A stretch of DNA of 64,000 nucleotides from an uncultured Clostridia bacterium. GTDB lineage: Bacteria; Bacillota; Clostridia; Christensenellales; Borkfalkiaceae. Of the stretch, positions 42,759-51,989 are shown piece by piece (the stretch's first letter is position 1; each line of letters opens with the position of its first letter). The DNA is taken from positions 1 to 64,000 of the forward strand of contig CANPZW010000005.1 of NCBI GenBank assembly GCA_947589385.1. Direction: 5' to 3'. Position numbers and translations under genes: made by a program. The notes under the pieces were generated by a model that searched no databases, had not been told where the DNA came from, and saw nothing but the letters and a program-made list of their open reading frames with translations.

Positions 42759-44141
42759 TCAAAATTCCATTGCCTTTTCAATATAGGCGGCAAGTTCTTC
42801 AATTTTAAGGCGTATCTGTTCCATGCTGTCCCTGTCGCGTACGGTGACAGTGCCGTCTTCAAGAGTGTCGAAGTCAATCGTTATGCAGAAGGGCGTGCCT
42901 ATTTCGTCCTGTCTGCGGTAGCGTTTGCCAATCGAACCCGCAGAGTCAAAGGTTACGGGGAAGCGTTTGCAAAGCGCGCGGTAAATTTCCTGCGCTTTTT
43001 CGGAAAGATTTTTTTGCAGTGGCAGCACTGCGGCTTTATAAGCCGCAATGGCAGGGTGCAGGTGCAGAACGGTTCGTACGTCGCCGCCTTCAAGCGTCTC
43101 CTCGTCGTACGCTTCCGTAAGCACGGCAAGCATAAGTCTGTCCGCGCCTATGGAGTATTCTATAACATAGGGTATAAATCTTTCGTTTGTCACGGGGTCA
43201 ACGTATTGCATTGTCTTGCCCGAAAATTCCTGGTGGCGGGACAAATCGTAATCCGTCCTATTGTGGATACCGTTCAGTTCCGACCAACCCATAGGAAATT
43301 CGTACTGAATGTCGCAAGCCGATTTGGCGTAGTGCGCAAGTTTTTCGTGGTCTTTGAAACGCAGGTGATTTTCCGAAAATCCGAGGTCCGTAAGAAATTT
43401 CCACGCCTTTTCCTTGTATTCATTGTAATAGTCCCCGTCCGTGCCCTCTTTGCAGAACCACTGGTGTTCCATCTGTTCGAATTCGATAGTACGGAAGATG
43501 AAATTGCCCGGCGTTATTTCGTTGCGGAACGCCTTGCCCACTTGCGCGATTCCGAACGGAACTTTTGCGCGCGTGGTACGCTGAACGTTCATAAAGTTTA
43601 CAAATTCGCCCTGCGCCGTTTCGGGGCGCAGATAAATTTTGTTCTGGCTTTCATCGGTCACCCCGCGCGAAGTCTCGAACATAAGGTTGAAAGTGCGGAT
43701 ATTCGTCCAATTAAATTTTCCGCATATCGGGCACGTAACGTGATGTTCGGAAATATAGGCTTCCATTTCCTCGTTTGTCATCGAGTCGGGGTTTATCTTG
43801 CCTTTTGAGTGGTTCTCTATAAGAGTATCCGCGCGGTGTCGGCTTTTACATTCCTTGCAGTCCATTTTGGGGTCGGAAAAGGAGGTCGTGTGTCCGCTCG
43901 CTTCCCACACGCGCGAATTCATTAAAATGGCGGCGTCGATGCCGTAGCTGTTTTCGCTTTCCTGAACGAATCTTTTCCACCAGGCGCGCTTTATGTTGTT
44001 TTTCATCTCAACTCCCACGGGACCGTAATCCCAGGTGTTGCCCATACCGCCGTAAATTTCGCTGCCCGGGAAAATTATGCCCCGCGCTTTGCACAAATTT
44101 ACAAGTTTATCCATTGTAACCGAGTTGTTTTTATCCGCCAT
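42759..44141 (-). CDS. glyS: Glycyl-tRNA synthetase (single-chain class II type)
   Basis: The 460-residue product is the dimeric GlyRS found in Firmicutes and eukaryotes, not the alpha/beta form. [19 protein letters not shown] starts the protein, CKECKSRHR and CPICGKFNW are zinc-like motifs, [13 protein letters not shown] and [13 protein letters not shown] are class II motifs 1-2, and [12 protein letters not shown] is motif 3. It charges tRNA-Gly. GGAG precedes the ATG. The leader, about 60 nt, has two small hairpins but no T-box sequence. Terminal residues end near a shared palindrome. Confidence 0.96.
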   Translation of the reverse strand: MADKNNSVTMDKLVNLCKARGIIFPGSEIYGGMGNTWDYGPVGVEMKNNIKRAWWKRFVQESENSYGIDAAILMNSRVWEASGHTTSFSDPKMDCKECKSRHRADTLIENHSKGKINPDSMTNEEMEAYISEHHVTCPICGKFNWTNIRTFNLMFETSRGVTDESQNKIYLRPETAQGEFVNFMNVQRTTRAKVPFGIAQVGKAFRNEITPGNFIFRTIEFEQMEHQWFCKEGTDGDYYNEYKEKAWKFLTDLGFSENHLRFKDHEKLAHYAKSACDIQYEFPMGWSELNGIHNRTDYDLSRHQEFSGKTMQYVDPVTNERFIPYVIEYSIGADRLMLAVLTEAYDEETLEGGDVRTVLHLHPAIAAYKAAVLPLQKNLSEKAQEIYRALCKRFPVTFDSAGSIGKRYRRQDEIGTPFCITIDFDTLEDGTVTVRDRDSMEQIRLKIEELAAYIEKAMEF

Positions 44142-44207
44142 ATTAACTCCTTGTCCCGCGTCCGGAATGACGCGCTCTTAAATTCGGCAGCTTCCGCTAC
44201 CCTAAAT

Positions 44208-44236
44208 ATTTTATTTGAATATGCTTTTTAAGTCAA
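44208..44236 (-). promoter_or_regulatory. Promoter of glyS
   Basis: On the minus strand TTGACT, 17 bp and TAAAAT match the consensus well. The leader holds a GGTAGC-GGAA-GCTGCC hairpin. Confidence 0.65.
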
Positions 44237-44365
44237 GTGATTGCGCGCCAGAAAAATTTTGCTTGCGGCGCGTTTTGTTTTAAATTTTCAAGTTGTTATA
44301 AGGATTTTAATTTTTACCGAGCGTAAAAAAATATATGGAAAAATTATACATTTAAGTTTAAACTG

Positions 44366-44374
44366 TGCTATAAT
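44366..44374 (+). promoter_or_regulatory. Extended -10 promoter of fhs
   Basis: TGCTATAAT forms an extended -10 element 32 bp before the ATG; the -35 region is poor. Confidence 0.5.
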
Positions 44375-44406
44375 AATCCATATCAAAATTATAAGAGTGA
44401 AAAATT

Positions 44407-46068
44407 ATGTTGACCGACATCGAAATCGCTGAAAACTGTAAACTTAAAGACATTCGCGAAATTGCGAAAAAGCTCAACCTCACCGAGGACGAGCTTGAAC
44501 TGTACGGAAAGTACAAAGCCAAAATAAATCTTGATAAGGTAAATCCCAAGGCAAAATTGATTCTCGTTACCGCGATAAATCCCACGGCGAGCGGCGAGGG
44601 CAAGACTACAATTTCGATAGGGCTTGCCGACGGGCTTGCAAGGGCGGGCAAAAAGGTTTGTCTTGCATTGCGGGAGCCTTCGCTGGGACCCGTGTTCGGC
44701 ATTAAAGGCGGAGCCGCGGGGGGCGGCTATGCGCAGGTTGTGCCTATGGCGGATATAAATCTGCACTTCACGGGCGATTTGCACGCCGTCACCGCCGCAA
44801 ACAATTTGCTTTGCGCGATGATAGATAATCATATCTTCCGCAACCTCGAACCGAAGATAAAAACCGTATATTTCAAGCGCTGTATGGATATGAATGACCG
44901 TTCTCTGCGCAGCATAACCCTGCATAACCCTGCGGGAAACATGAAGGGCTGCACAAGCTACGACCGCGAAGAGGGATTCGAAATAACCGCCGCTTCCGAA
45001 GTTATGGCTTGCCTATGCCTTGCCACCGACCTTGCCGACCTTAAAAAGAGGATAGGCAATATCGTAGTCGGAGTAACCGAGAACGGCGATTATGTCCGCG
45101 CGCGCGACCTGAAAGCCGAAGGCGCAATGACTACGCTTTTAAAAGACGCGATAAAGCCCAACCTCGTGCAGACTTTGGAAGGAACGCCCGCAATCATACA
45201 CGGCGGACCTTTCGCCAATATCGCGCACGGCTGCAACTCTATTCGAGCGACATATACCGCCATGACCCTTGCCGATTACGCCGTAACGGAGGCGGGCTTC
45301 GGCGCAGACCTCGGCGCGGAAAAATTCATTGATACAAAATGCCGCATAGCGGGAATAGAGCCCGACTGCGTGGTTATCGTGGCGACGGTAAAGGCGTTGA
45401 AATTGCACGGCGGAGCCGACAAGACGGAGCTGGGGGTTGAAAATCTTCCCGCGCTGAAAGCGGGGCTTCCCAATCTTTTAAAGCATATCGAAAACGTCAA
45501 TAACGTATTTAAAAAGCCCGTGGTGGTTGCAATGAACCATTTTGCCACGGATACCCAAGCCGAGATAGAAACGGTGCTTTCCGCCTGCAAGGCGGCGGGT
45601 GCGGAAGCCGTGTTTACGGACGTATTTTTAAAGGGCGGCGAAGGCGGAAAAGAGCTGGCAAATGCCGTAATTTCGGCGTGCGGCAGACCTTCAAAGCTTC
45701 ACTTCGCGTACGATTTAAACGACCCGATTATTAAAAAATGCAACGACATAGTCAAAAATATCTACGGCGGCGAGGGCGCCGACTTTTCCGAACTCGCCCT
45801 TGAAAAAATCAAGGAAATAGAGGATAAGGGTATAAAAGGACTGCCCGTAATAATCGCAAAAACTCAGTATTCGCTTTCGGACGACGCGAAAAAGCTTGCC
45901 CGTCCCGAAAATTTCAGAATTTTCGTCCGCGACATAATCTATAAGGGCGGCGCAAACTTCATAGTCGCCGTAGCGGGTGAGATAATGCTTATGCCGGGGC
46001 TTTCCAAAACGCCGAGCGCAGAGCATATCGATATCGACGAAAACGGAGTTATAACCGGTCTTTCGTAA
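44407..46068 (+). CDS. fhs: Formate-tetrahydrofolate ligase
   Basis: The 553-residue product has the expected family length. The P-loop lies in PTASGEGKTT, followed by REPSLGPVFGIKGGAAGGG, which helps bind ATP/folate, and HFTGDLHAVTAANNLL. It makes 10-formyl-tetrahydrofolate from formate, THF and ATP, feeding one-carbon metabolism (purines and, in acetogens, the Wood-Ljungdahl methyl branch; no other such gene is here). AAGAGTG is a weak ribosome site. The glnS gene follows on the same strand after 73 bp with a GTATTGC/GCAATAC hairpin (46074-46096) that has no U tract, so co-transcription is likely. Confidence 0.97.
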   Translation: MLTDIEIAENCKLKDIREIAKKLNLTEDELELYGKYKAKINLDKVNPKAKLILVTAINPTASGEGKTTISIGLADGLARAGKKVCLALREPSLGPVFGIKGGAAGGGYAQVVPMADINLHFTGDLHAVTAANNLLCAMIDNHIFRNLEPKIKTVYFKRCMDMNDRSLRSITLHNPAGNMKGCTSYDREEGFEITAASEVMACLCLATDLADLKKRIGNIVVGVTENGDYVRARDLKAEGAMTTLLKDAIKPNLVQTLEGTPAIIHGGPFANIAHGCNSIRATYTAMTLADYAVTEAGFGADLGAEKFIDTKCRIAGIEPDCVVIVATVKALKLHGGADKTELGVENLPALKAGLPNLLKHIENVNNVFKKPVVVAMNHFATDTQAEIETVLSACKAAGAEAVFTDVFLKGGEGGKELANAVISACGRPSKLHFAYDLNDPIIKKCNDIVKNIYGGEGADFSELALEKIKEIEDKGIKGLPVIIAKTQYSLSDDAKKLARPENFRIFVRDIIYKGGANFIVAVAGEIMLMPGLSKTPSAEHIDIDENGVITGLS

Positions 46069-46141
46069 GGTACGTATTGCGTTTTTTAAGCAATACTTCA
46101 ACAAAATCAAGCCATACGGCTTAAAAATAAAGGGGTCAACA

Positions 46142-47788
46142 ATGAAACTTCCCGAGGCAACCAATTTTATTGAACAGATTATCAACGAAGAGTTGGAAGC
46201 GGGCAAATTCGAACCGATAGGCAATAAACTTCTCGTACGCTTTCCGCCCGAACCCAACGGCTATCTGCATATAGGCCACGTCAAGGCGATGTGCATAAAT
46301 TTCGGCGTAAAAGAGCGCTACGGGTGCGAGCTGAACTTGCGTATGGACGATACCAACCCCGCAAAAGAGGACTATGAGTACGTAAATTCCATAGTGGAAG
46401 CGGTGAAATGGTTAGGATTTAAGTACGACAGGCTTGTATTCGCTTCCGACTATTACGACAGGCTGTACGAAATTGCCGAAAAGTATATTCTCGACGGCAA
46501 CGCGTACGTATGCGACCTTTCAGCGGAGCAGATAACGGAAACCCGCGGCACGCTTACCGAGCCGGGAACTCTCTCTCCCTACCGCGACAGAAGTATAGAG
46601 GAGAATTTAAAGCTGTTCCGCGAGATGAAAGCGGGTATGTATCCCGACGGCGCGCGCGTTCTCAGGGCAAAAATAGATATGGCTTCGCCCAACGTCAACA
46701 TGCGCGACCCCGTAATCTACCGTATAGCGCACGTCACCCATTACCGCACGGGCGATAAGTGGTGTATTTATCCCATGTACGACTTCGCCCATCCCGTTTC
46801 CGACGCGATAGAGGGGATTACCCATTCGCTGTGTTCTCTCGAATTTGAAAATCACCGTCCGCTATATAATTGGTTTGTGGAGAAAGCGGGCTTCCCCGCT
46901 CCCCGTCCCAGACAGATAGAATTTGCGCGGCTGAATATAACGAACACACTTATGTCTAAGCGCTATTTAAAAAAGCTTGTTGACGAGGGTTTTGTGCGCG
47001 GCTGGGACGACCCGAGAATGCCCACTATAATGGGACTTAAAAACCGCGGGGTGCCCCCCGAGGCGCTTAAAAAATTCTGCGCCGACGTCGGCGTCGCCAA
47101 GGCGTATTCGGTTGTCAATTCCGCCCAGCTCGACAGCTGTATCCGCGATAATCTGAACGAAAACGCCGAGCGCGCCATGGCGGTGATGAAGCCGTTGAAG
47201 CTTACCGTAACAAACTATTCTGGCGAGGAAGAGCTGGACTTCGAAAAGAATCCCGTCAAGAATACGGGCGCGCGTAAAATAAGATTTACGGGCAGCGTTT
47301 ATATCGACGCGGACGACTTTTCGCTTAATCCTCCGCCTAAGTACAAAAGGCTGCAAAAGGGCGGTTACGTCCGCCTTAAATCGGCGTATATCGTGCGTTG
47401 CGACGACGTGAAGCTCGGCGGAAACGGCGAGCCGGAAGAACTTTTCTGCACCTATTTCCCCGAAACGCGCAGCGGCAGTTCTGAGCCGACGGAAATCAAG
47501 GCGAAGGGCGTAATACAGTGGGTAGATGCAAAGTACGGCGTTGACGTGGAAGTGCGCCGTTACGAGCCACTCTTGAAAGATGAACAATACCCCGACCAGG
47601 ACTATGCCGAACGCCTGAATTACGACAGCGAGCATATATCTTACGGCAAAGCCGAGCCGTATCTCGCGGAAAGCGCAAACGATACTCCTTTCCAGCTTAT
47701 GCGCACGGGATATTACAAAAAAGCGAGTGAAAACGGAAATACCGTTCTCTCCGAAATCGTTTCTTTGAAAGATAATTTCAATAAATAA
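46142..47788 (+). CDS. glnS: Glutaminyl-tRNA synthetase
   Basis: The 548-residue class I synthetase has FPPEPNGYLHIGH (HIGH motif) near residue 35 and LMSKRYL (KMSKS equivalent) near residue 268. LRMDDTNPAKE and FEFENHRPLY-like (LEFENHRPLYNW) segments are as in GlnRS rather than GluRS, and the C-terminal beta-barrel anticodon domains are present. It charges tRNA-Gln directly. Bacterial glnS is patchily distributed and of eukaryotic origin; whether gatCAB is also present cannot be seen here. AGGGG precedes the ATG. Confidence 0.95.
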   Translation: MKLPEATNFIEQIINEELEAGKFEPIGNKLLVRFPPEPNGYLHIGHVKAMCINFGVKERYGCELNLRMDDTNPAKEDYEYVNSIVEAVKWLGFKYDRLVFASDYYDRLYEIAEKYILDGNAYVCDLSAEQITETRGTLTEPGTLSPYRDRSIEENLKLFREMKAGMYPDGARVLRAKIDMASPNVNMRDPVIYRIAHVTHYRTGDKWCIYPMYDFAHPVSDAIEGITHSLCSLEFENHRPLYNWFVEKAGFPAPRPRQIEFARLNITNTLMSKRYLKKLVDEGFVRGWDDPRMPTIMGLKNRGVPPEALKKFCADVGVAKAYSVVNSAQLDSCIRDNLNENAERAMAVMKPLKLTVTNYSGEEELDFEKNPVKNTGARKIRFTGSVYIDADDFSLNPPPKYKRLQKGGYVRLKSAYIVRCDDVKLGGNGEPEELFCTYFPETRSGSSEPTEIKAKGVIQWVDAKYGVDVEVRRYEPLLKDEQYPDQDYAERLNYDSEHISYGKAEPYLAESANDTPFQLMRTGYYKKASENGNTVLSEIVSLKDNFNK

Positions 47789-47828
47789 TTTGTCTTTCCT
47801 CTGTAATACGAAAATTCCCTTTAATTTA

Positions 47829-47873
47829 AAGTTCGCCTGATAGCAAAAAAATATAAGTTCGCCTGAGAGCAAA
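47829..47873. repeat. Short direct repeat between glnS and the DUF1540 gene
   Basis: AAGTTCGCCTGATAGCAAA (47829-47847) recurs at 47855-47873 with one change (GAG for TAG... at one base). The period is 26 bp. It may bind a protein or be a remnant. Confidence 0.55.
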
Positions 47874-47898
47874 TTTAATAAAAACTTTAATCTAAAAC

Positions 47899-47939
47899 CG
47901 ACAAGGGGCGCGCGGCTTTAAGCCGCGCGCCCCTTGTCG
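47899..47939. terminator. Long palindromic terminator between glnS and the DUF1540 gene
   Basis: Two 20-bp perfect arms (CGACAAGGGGCGCGCGGCTT) flank a single T. On the plus strand TAAAAAATTTTTTAAA follows; on the minus strand GTTTTAGA follows. It likely ends both convergent genes. Confidence 0.7.
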
Positions 47940-47950
47940 TAAAAAATTTT

Positions 47951-48106
47951 TTAAATTTTCTCGGAATAGCTTTGGCAGCAGGTGCAGGATTCCGCGTCGC
48001 AGGTGCAGCCTACCTTGATTTTGGGCAGAGTGCAGTTGCAGCTCTGGTAATTGTGCTTGCAGGTCGTTACGTCGCAAGCTATGTCGAAATTAACGTTATT
48101 ATCCAT
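47951..48106 (-). CDS. Small Cys-rich protein, DUF1540 family
   Basis: This 51-residue gene is too short for most gene lists. The product has nine cysteines in the DUF1540 pattern: CDVTTCKHN, then C-N-C, IKVGCTCD and CTCCQSYSE at the end. Such small proteins are common in Clostridia, often in two domains, and are thought to bind metal; no function is established. GGAGG lies 6 bp before the ATG and a palindromic terminator follows the stop, which supports a real gene. Confidence 0.88.
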   Translation of the reverse strand: MDNNVNFDIACDVTTCKHNYQSCNCTLPKIKVGCTCDAESCTCCQSYSEKI

Positions 48107-48158
48107 AATAACCTCCAATCCTATTTTGAGCCGCCTTCGCGTAAATTATTCAATGTTC

Positions 48159-48187
48159 TTGACAAAAGCGCGGATATGAAATAAAAT
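48159..48187 (+). promoter_or_regulatory. Promoter of rplI
   Basis: TTGACA, 17 bp and TAAAAT lie 20 bp before the ATG, leaving a very short leader with AAAGGAG. Confidence 0.7.
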
Positions 48188-48206
48188 GTTATAAAGGAGC
48201 TTAAAT

Positions 48207-48650
48207 ATGAAGGTTATACTGTTACAGGACGTGAAAGGTCAGGGCAAAAAGGGCGACGTAGTCGAAGTGAACGAGGGCTACGCAAGGAATTTTCTCGTTA
48301 AAAAAGGAATGGCGGAAATCGCCACCGCCGCAAAACTCAACGATATTTCAATGAAGAAATCGGCGGAAAATTTCCATAGGGAGGAAGAGATTAAAGCTAC
48401 AAGGGAACTTGCGGGCGAAATCGGCGGAAAATCTTTCACCGTAAAAATAAAAGCCGGACAAAACGGCAAGGTATTCGGTTCTGTTACGGCGGGCAATATT
48501 TCGGACGCGCTTGCCGTAGCGGGCTACACCGTGGATAAAAGGAAAATCGTTTTGGCTCAGCCCATAAAAAACACGGGCGAATATTCCGTAGAACTTAAAC
48601 TTATGGAAGGGATAGGCGCGAAGATAAAAATCGTAGTCGAAGCCGAATAA
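48207..48650 (+). CDS. rplI: Ribosomal protein L9
   Basis: The 147-residue product is a complete bL9. The N-terminal domain begins [19 protein letters not shown] and contains the [11 protein letters not shown] signature; a long helix and C-terminal domain ([13 protein letters not shown]) follow. It binds 23S rRNA at the L1 stalk base. AAAGGAG precedes the ATG. It is transcribed alone here, not with rpsF-ssb-rpsR or dnaB as in many bacteria. Confidence 0.97.
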   Translation: MKVILLQDVKGQGKKGDVVEVNEGYARNFLVKKGMAEIATAAKLNDISMKKSAENFHREEEIKATRELAGEIGGKSFTVKIKAGQNGKVFGSVTAGNISDALAVAGYTVDKRKIVLAQPIKNTGEYSVELKLMEGIGAKIKIVVEAE

Positions 48651-48672
48651 CCGTCGCATTGTTTATAAATTC

Positions 48673-48708
48673 AAGCGGCGGGCGCGAAAATTTTCGCGCC
48701 CGCCGCTT
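48673..48708 (+). terminator. Perfect palindrome after rplI
   Basis: A 36-bp perfect palindrome (arm AAGCGGCGGGCGCGAAAA) is followed by CCGTTTTTG. It shares its core with the hairpins after proS and the serine protease. Confidence 0.75.
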
Positions 48709-48780
48709 CCGTTTTTGTATGTCAAATCGGTTTTTATTGTTTTTTGCTTAAAAAGCTATATGGATTGTGTTATTTTAAAA

Positions 48781-50655
48781 TTATCTGCCTCTGCCGCCAC
48801 CGCCGCCGAAGCCTCCGCCCGAAAATCCGCCGAAACTTCCGTGGAAGCCGTTCGAACCCGAGGAGGAAGGGCGGGTAATCATCCCGCGGGCAATTCCCGA
48901 CGCCGAACTTCTTATGACGCTGTTAATAAGTATAAAGTCAAAGATATCCAAAGACGAGCCGACAGCCCATACGGGAGGAGCAACGGTAAGCGATTTAAAC
49001 TTTTCTTCCCATATATCCGAAACGTTCAGAACCTGCGCGTAGGGCAGAATACGGTAGTAGTACTGCGGGTCGCTTTCAAGCATTTTTTCCAGCCTGTCTT
49101 TTTCCGCGGCGATAATAAAGTTTCTGAACCCTATAATTTCGTTCAGTTTTTTGTTATATGCGGGCGTGCGGCTTATAATGACCGCCGATATGCAGACGGC
49201 TGCAAGGCTTACTGCGCAAAGCAGGAATTTCGGCAGGAAAGGTATGACAGAACTTGGAATAAGAAGCGCGTATATTAGCGAACAAAGAATTATTATCACG
49301 GGCAGCAACGAAAGGTAAATTACGTTCTTTTTACCGCGGTTTTTAAATCTGTTGTAGGCTATCGATTCCGCGAAGCCGTACAGCACAAGCGCTGGTATCA
49401 ACGTCACGAATCCGTAAGCGTAAAAGAACGTACCAGAAATTTCCGTCAACGCGAGTATAAAGGGAGCAAGCCCCGTTAAAAGTCCTCCTATAACGGCGAA
49501 TAAAATGGAAACGCCTATGCTGACGCTCGAATACAGCCCTTTTGCCTTTTCGTTTACCATAGCGGTCGCGCGCTCGTAAGTAACGTAAAAAGAATTGCCG
49601 AGAAGGGAAGTCTTTACCGAATCCCCGTTTTTGAAAAGGTTTTCGAATATTAGCCGTTCGTAGTCGGCTGCCGTCGGGGGCAGATTTTTGATTTTTATAA
49701 GCACGGGGTCGTATTTGTTGTCGAAGTTTATTTTCAGATATCCCTTGTCCGCCCAATAGTAAATAAGGGAAGTCACGTCCTCGGAGTTTACTCTGTTGTC
49801 GATAAGTTTGCCCATCATAAGCGGGTCTAAACCCTCGGGCGGTTCGAAGTTTACCACGGGCGTAAGCCTGTTTTTGCTGAAAAACAGAACTTTTACAAGC
49901 ACGATAAGAATAATAAGCCCCGCCGCGGCAATTACAAACAGATAGGGCGTGAAGTCGGAATACGGCTTGATAGCGCCCTTTTTAAAGGTCAGGTCGAAGG
50001 TGATTCCGTTGTATGCCTTCAAATTATCCTGCGACGTGGTAAGAACGAGCCTGCCGTTTTCCATATCGGTTGTGAAATTCATATCGCTTGCCGCATAGCC
50101 TTTCGGACCGACGTAGCGCACGGCGGATTCATACCCGTCGGGCAGGATAAGCTTGACTTCCGCGTGCTTTATTACGCAGTCCCAGCCCGTGCCTACGGGA
50201 TTAAGCGGAAGCGTGCCGTTTTTGACCGTGCGGTTGGAAATACAGTAGGTATAGGTAAGCCTGTACGTTTCGCTCCGATTGTATTTAGCCGTTCTATCGC
50301 CTATATCAACCGTCACGAAATCCCCGTCCTGGATTGTCACTTCGAAAGGGACGGTATTGCCGTGCAGAAGTTCCACGCCTTCAACGTTGACGTCTTTGAC
50401 GCGCGCGCCGCCGTTTACGGGTATATCGCGGTAAAAGCCCGTGCTGTCTATGCCGAGGTAATTGATTTTCATTACCTCGGTCACTTTTATTTCGCAGTTT
50501 GCGGCTATATCGTAGGTAACTTCGTAATTTTCAAGTTCAAACCGATAATCGCCGTATGCGCTCGCCTTTGCGGGGGTCGGAAAAAGGATAATCGCGCACA
50601 GCGCGGCGGCAAGAAGGAAGAATACTGGCGTTACGGCTTTTAAGCAGTTTTTCAT
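48781..50655 (-). CDS. DUF2207 membrane protein
   Basis: The product is 624 residues from ATG 50655, which has GAGGTGA upstream; the frame is open 17 codons further but that part overlaps a terminator. A signal peptide (about 1-30) precedes an extracellular DUF2207 domain (YDIAANCEIKVTE, FYRDIPVN). Then come a membrane helix (near residue 230) and a cytoplasmic part with two or more further helices (about 370-490). The C-terminus is the Gly-rich tail typical of this family (SGGGFGGGGGRGR). The function is unknown, but DUF2207 and LemA genes are very often neighbours, as here. Confidence 0.9.
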   Translation of the reverse strand: MKNCLKAVTPVFFLLAAALCAIILFPTPAKASAYGDYRFELENYEVTYDIAANCEIKVTEVMKINYLGIDSTGFYRDIPVNGGARVKDVNVEGVELLHGNTVPFEVTIQDGDFVTVDIGDRTAKYNRSETYRLTYTYCISNRTVKNGTLPLNPVGTGWDCVIKHAEVKLILPDGYESAVRYVGPKGYAASDMNFTTDMENGRLVLTTSQDNLKAYNGITFDLTFKKGAIKPYSDFTPYLFVIAAAGLIILIVLVKVLFFSKNRLTPVVNFEPPEGLDPLMMGKLIDNRVNSEDVTSLIYYWADKGYLKINFDNKYDPVLIKIKNLPPTAADYERLIFENLFKNGDSVKTSLLGNSFYVTYERATAMVNEKAKGLYSSVSIGVSILFAVIGGLLTGLAPFILALTEISGTFFYAYGFVTLIPALVLYGFAESIAYNRFKNRGKKNVIYLSLLPVIIILCSLIYALLIPSSVIPFLPKFLLCAVSLAAVCISAVIISRTPAYNKKLNEIIGFRNFIIAAEKDRLEKMLESDPQYYYRILPYAQVLNVSDIWEEKFKSLTVAPPVWAVGSSLDIFDFILINSVIRSSASGIARGMITRPSSSGSNGFHGSFGGFSGGGFGGGGGRGR

Positions 50656-50672
50656 ATTCACCTCAAACGCAA

Positions 50673-50696
50673 AAAACCCGCGTTCGGGCGGGTTTT
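50673..50696 (-). terminator. Terminator between lemA and the DUF2207 gene
   Basis: A 9-bp stem (AAAACCCGC) has a 6-nt loop and, on the minus strand, TTTTTT after it. It lies 17 bp after lemA and just before the DUF2207 ribosome site, so it should reduce downstream expression. Confidence 0.75.
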
Positions 50697-50712
50697 CCGC
50701 TGGCAACCGTAA

Positions 50713-51297
50713 TTAAAAGGAAACTTTTACGTTCTGTCTTTCGGCTTCGTCCTCTACGGCGAAGAAAGGCTGTTTTTTGAACCCGCAAATTTTTGCGACT
50801 ATCACGGCGGGAATCTTGACCAGCTTTTTGTTGTAAGCCGCGACGACGGCGTTATAATATTTGCGCGAATTGGCGATGTCCGCTTCGGTTTGTGAAAGCG
50901 AACCCTGCAAATTCAGAAAGCCCGAATCGGCTTTAAGCTGCGGATAATTTTCAGCAACCATGTTTATCGAACGCAACGCGCGGGTAAGCTGAGCGTTCGC
51001 GGCGATTTTATCCTCGGCGGTGACGGCAGCCATAGCCGAAGCGCGCGCATTCGTCACTTTTTCAAACACTTCGCTTTCGTGTTTTGCGTAACCCTTGACT
51101 GTTTCCACAAGGTTTGGGATAAGGTCGTATCTCTTTTTAAGATATACGTCCATGGTGGAGAACGCCTCTTCGACCGCCACCTTCGAGCTGGTGAAAAAAT
51201 TATATGTGGCTATAAACCAGATGATTATCGCCAGAACGGCGACTGCGGCGACGGCAATCCCGATTATCCCGCCCGTCGTAAGTGCAAGAAAATTCAT
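50713..51297 (-). CDS. lemA: LemA family protein
   Basis: The 194-residue product has one N-terminal membrane helix (about 8-30) followed by the long helical bundle of LemA (KKRYDLIPNLVETVKGYAKHE, and RALRSINMVAENYPQLKAD). Members are membrane-anchored proteins of unclear function. The spacing to the nudix gene upstream is 12 bp, and DUF2207 lies downstream after a hairpin, so the three form an operon. GGAG precedes the ATG. The final 35 residues (GFKKQPFFAVEDEAE) are slightly more charged than usual. Confidence 0.94.
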   Translation of the reverse strand: MNFLALTTGGIIGIAVAAVAVLAIIIWFIATYNFFTSSKVAVEEAFSTMDVYLKKRYDLIPNLVETVKGYAKHESEVFEKVTNARASAMAAVTAEDKIAANAQLTRALRSINMVAENYPQLKADSGFLNLQGSLSQTEADIANSRKYYNAVVAAYNKKLVKIPAVIVAKICGFKKQPFFAVEDEAERQNVKVSF

Positions 51298-51309
51298 AAT
51301 ATTTCTCCT

Positions 51310-51804
51310 TTAATTGAATTTTTTTATTTCGGGCAGAGCCGCTTTTAAAAGCGCTTCCGCCAAAGAACCTTTTTTAATGTTTTCAAGCGCCTCTTCGAAA
51401 GTAAACCATTTTACCTCGTCGATTTCGTTTTTATCGGGCTCGGGCTCGCCGTCCTCGGCAATCATTATAAAGCTGAGCATAAGCACGTTGTTCGGCTCGA
51501 AGTACCGCGAACCCATGTATTTGGCTTTTACGGTATTGAGCTTCGTCTCTTCCCTGAATTCCCGCGCCACGGCTTTTTCCGCCGTTTCGCCCTTTTTTAT
51601 ATATCCCGCGAACAGTGCGAACTCCGTCTGCCCCTTGTGCTTTGCAAGCAGAATTTTATCCCTCGACCTGTTGGTAACCGTCATAATGACGGCGGAGGAA
51701 TACTGCGGGAAGCGGAATTTCCCGCACTTTTTGCAGTAGGGCACAAGCCCCTCGCCCGCCGCGTACATAAGGGTAAGTTCTTCCCCGCATTCCGTACAGA
51801 ACAT
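51310..51804 (-). CDS. Nudix hydrolase with N-terminal zinc ribbon
   Basis: The 164-residue product starts with CX2C...CX2C (CTECGEE, then CKKCGKF), a zinc ribbon like that of NudC NAD pyrophosphatases. The Nudix box GYIKKGETAEKAVAREFREE has all catalytic glutamates; the Gly expected two residues later is Lys. It lacks the full NudC SQPWPFP motif. It probably hydrolyses a nucleoside diphosphate derivative; the substrate is not clear. AAAGGAG precedes the ATG. It heads an operon with lemA and DUF2207. Confidence 0.9.
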   Translation of the reverse strand: MFCTECGEELTLMYAAGEGLVPYCKKCGKFRFPQYSSAVIMTVTNRSRDKILLAKHKGQTEFALFAGYIKKGETAEKAVAREFREETKLNTVKAKYMGSRYFEPNNVLMLSFIMIAEDGEPEPDKNEIDEVKWFTFEEALENIKKGSLAEALLKAALPEIKKFN

Positions 51805-51841
51805 AGTCTATCTCCTTTAAATTTCGTTTTCTTCACTACTT

Positions 51842-51870
51842 ATTATATAACACATTCACCCGATTTTCAA
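51842..51870 (-). promoter_or_regulatory. Promoter of the nudix-lemA-DUF2207 operon
   Basis: On the minus strand TTGAAA, 17 bp and TATAAT lie about 40 bp before the ATG. Confidence 0.65.
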
Positions 51871-51897
51871 TAGGTTTGACGGATTTTGGCATATTTG

Positions 51898-51926
51898 TTG
51901 ACATATTTTTCACATTATAGTATTAT
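51898..51926 (+). promoter_or_regulatory. Promoter of the UDP-sugar pyrophosphorylase-protease operon
   Basis: TTGACA, 17 bp and TATTAT match consensus; the leader is about 57 nt. It is divergent from the nudix promoter, 27 bp away. Confidence 0.65.
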
Positions 51927-51989
51927 ATTGATACAAAATTCAACGAAAACTTTGATTTGTATTAAAATATAACCGAAAGGGAAATATTT

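Noticed and set aside
44142..44236. T-box riboswitch before glyS
   Set aside because: The leader of about 60 nt has no AGGGTGGNACCGCG-type antiterminator sequence and is too short.
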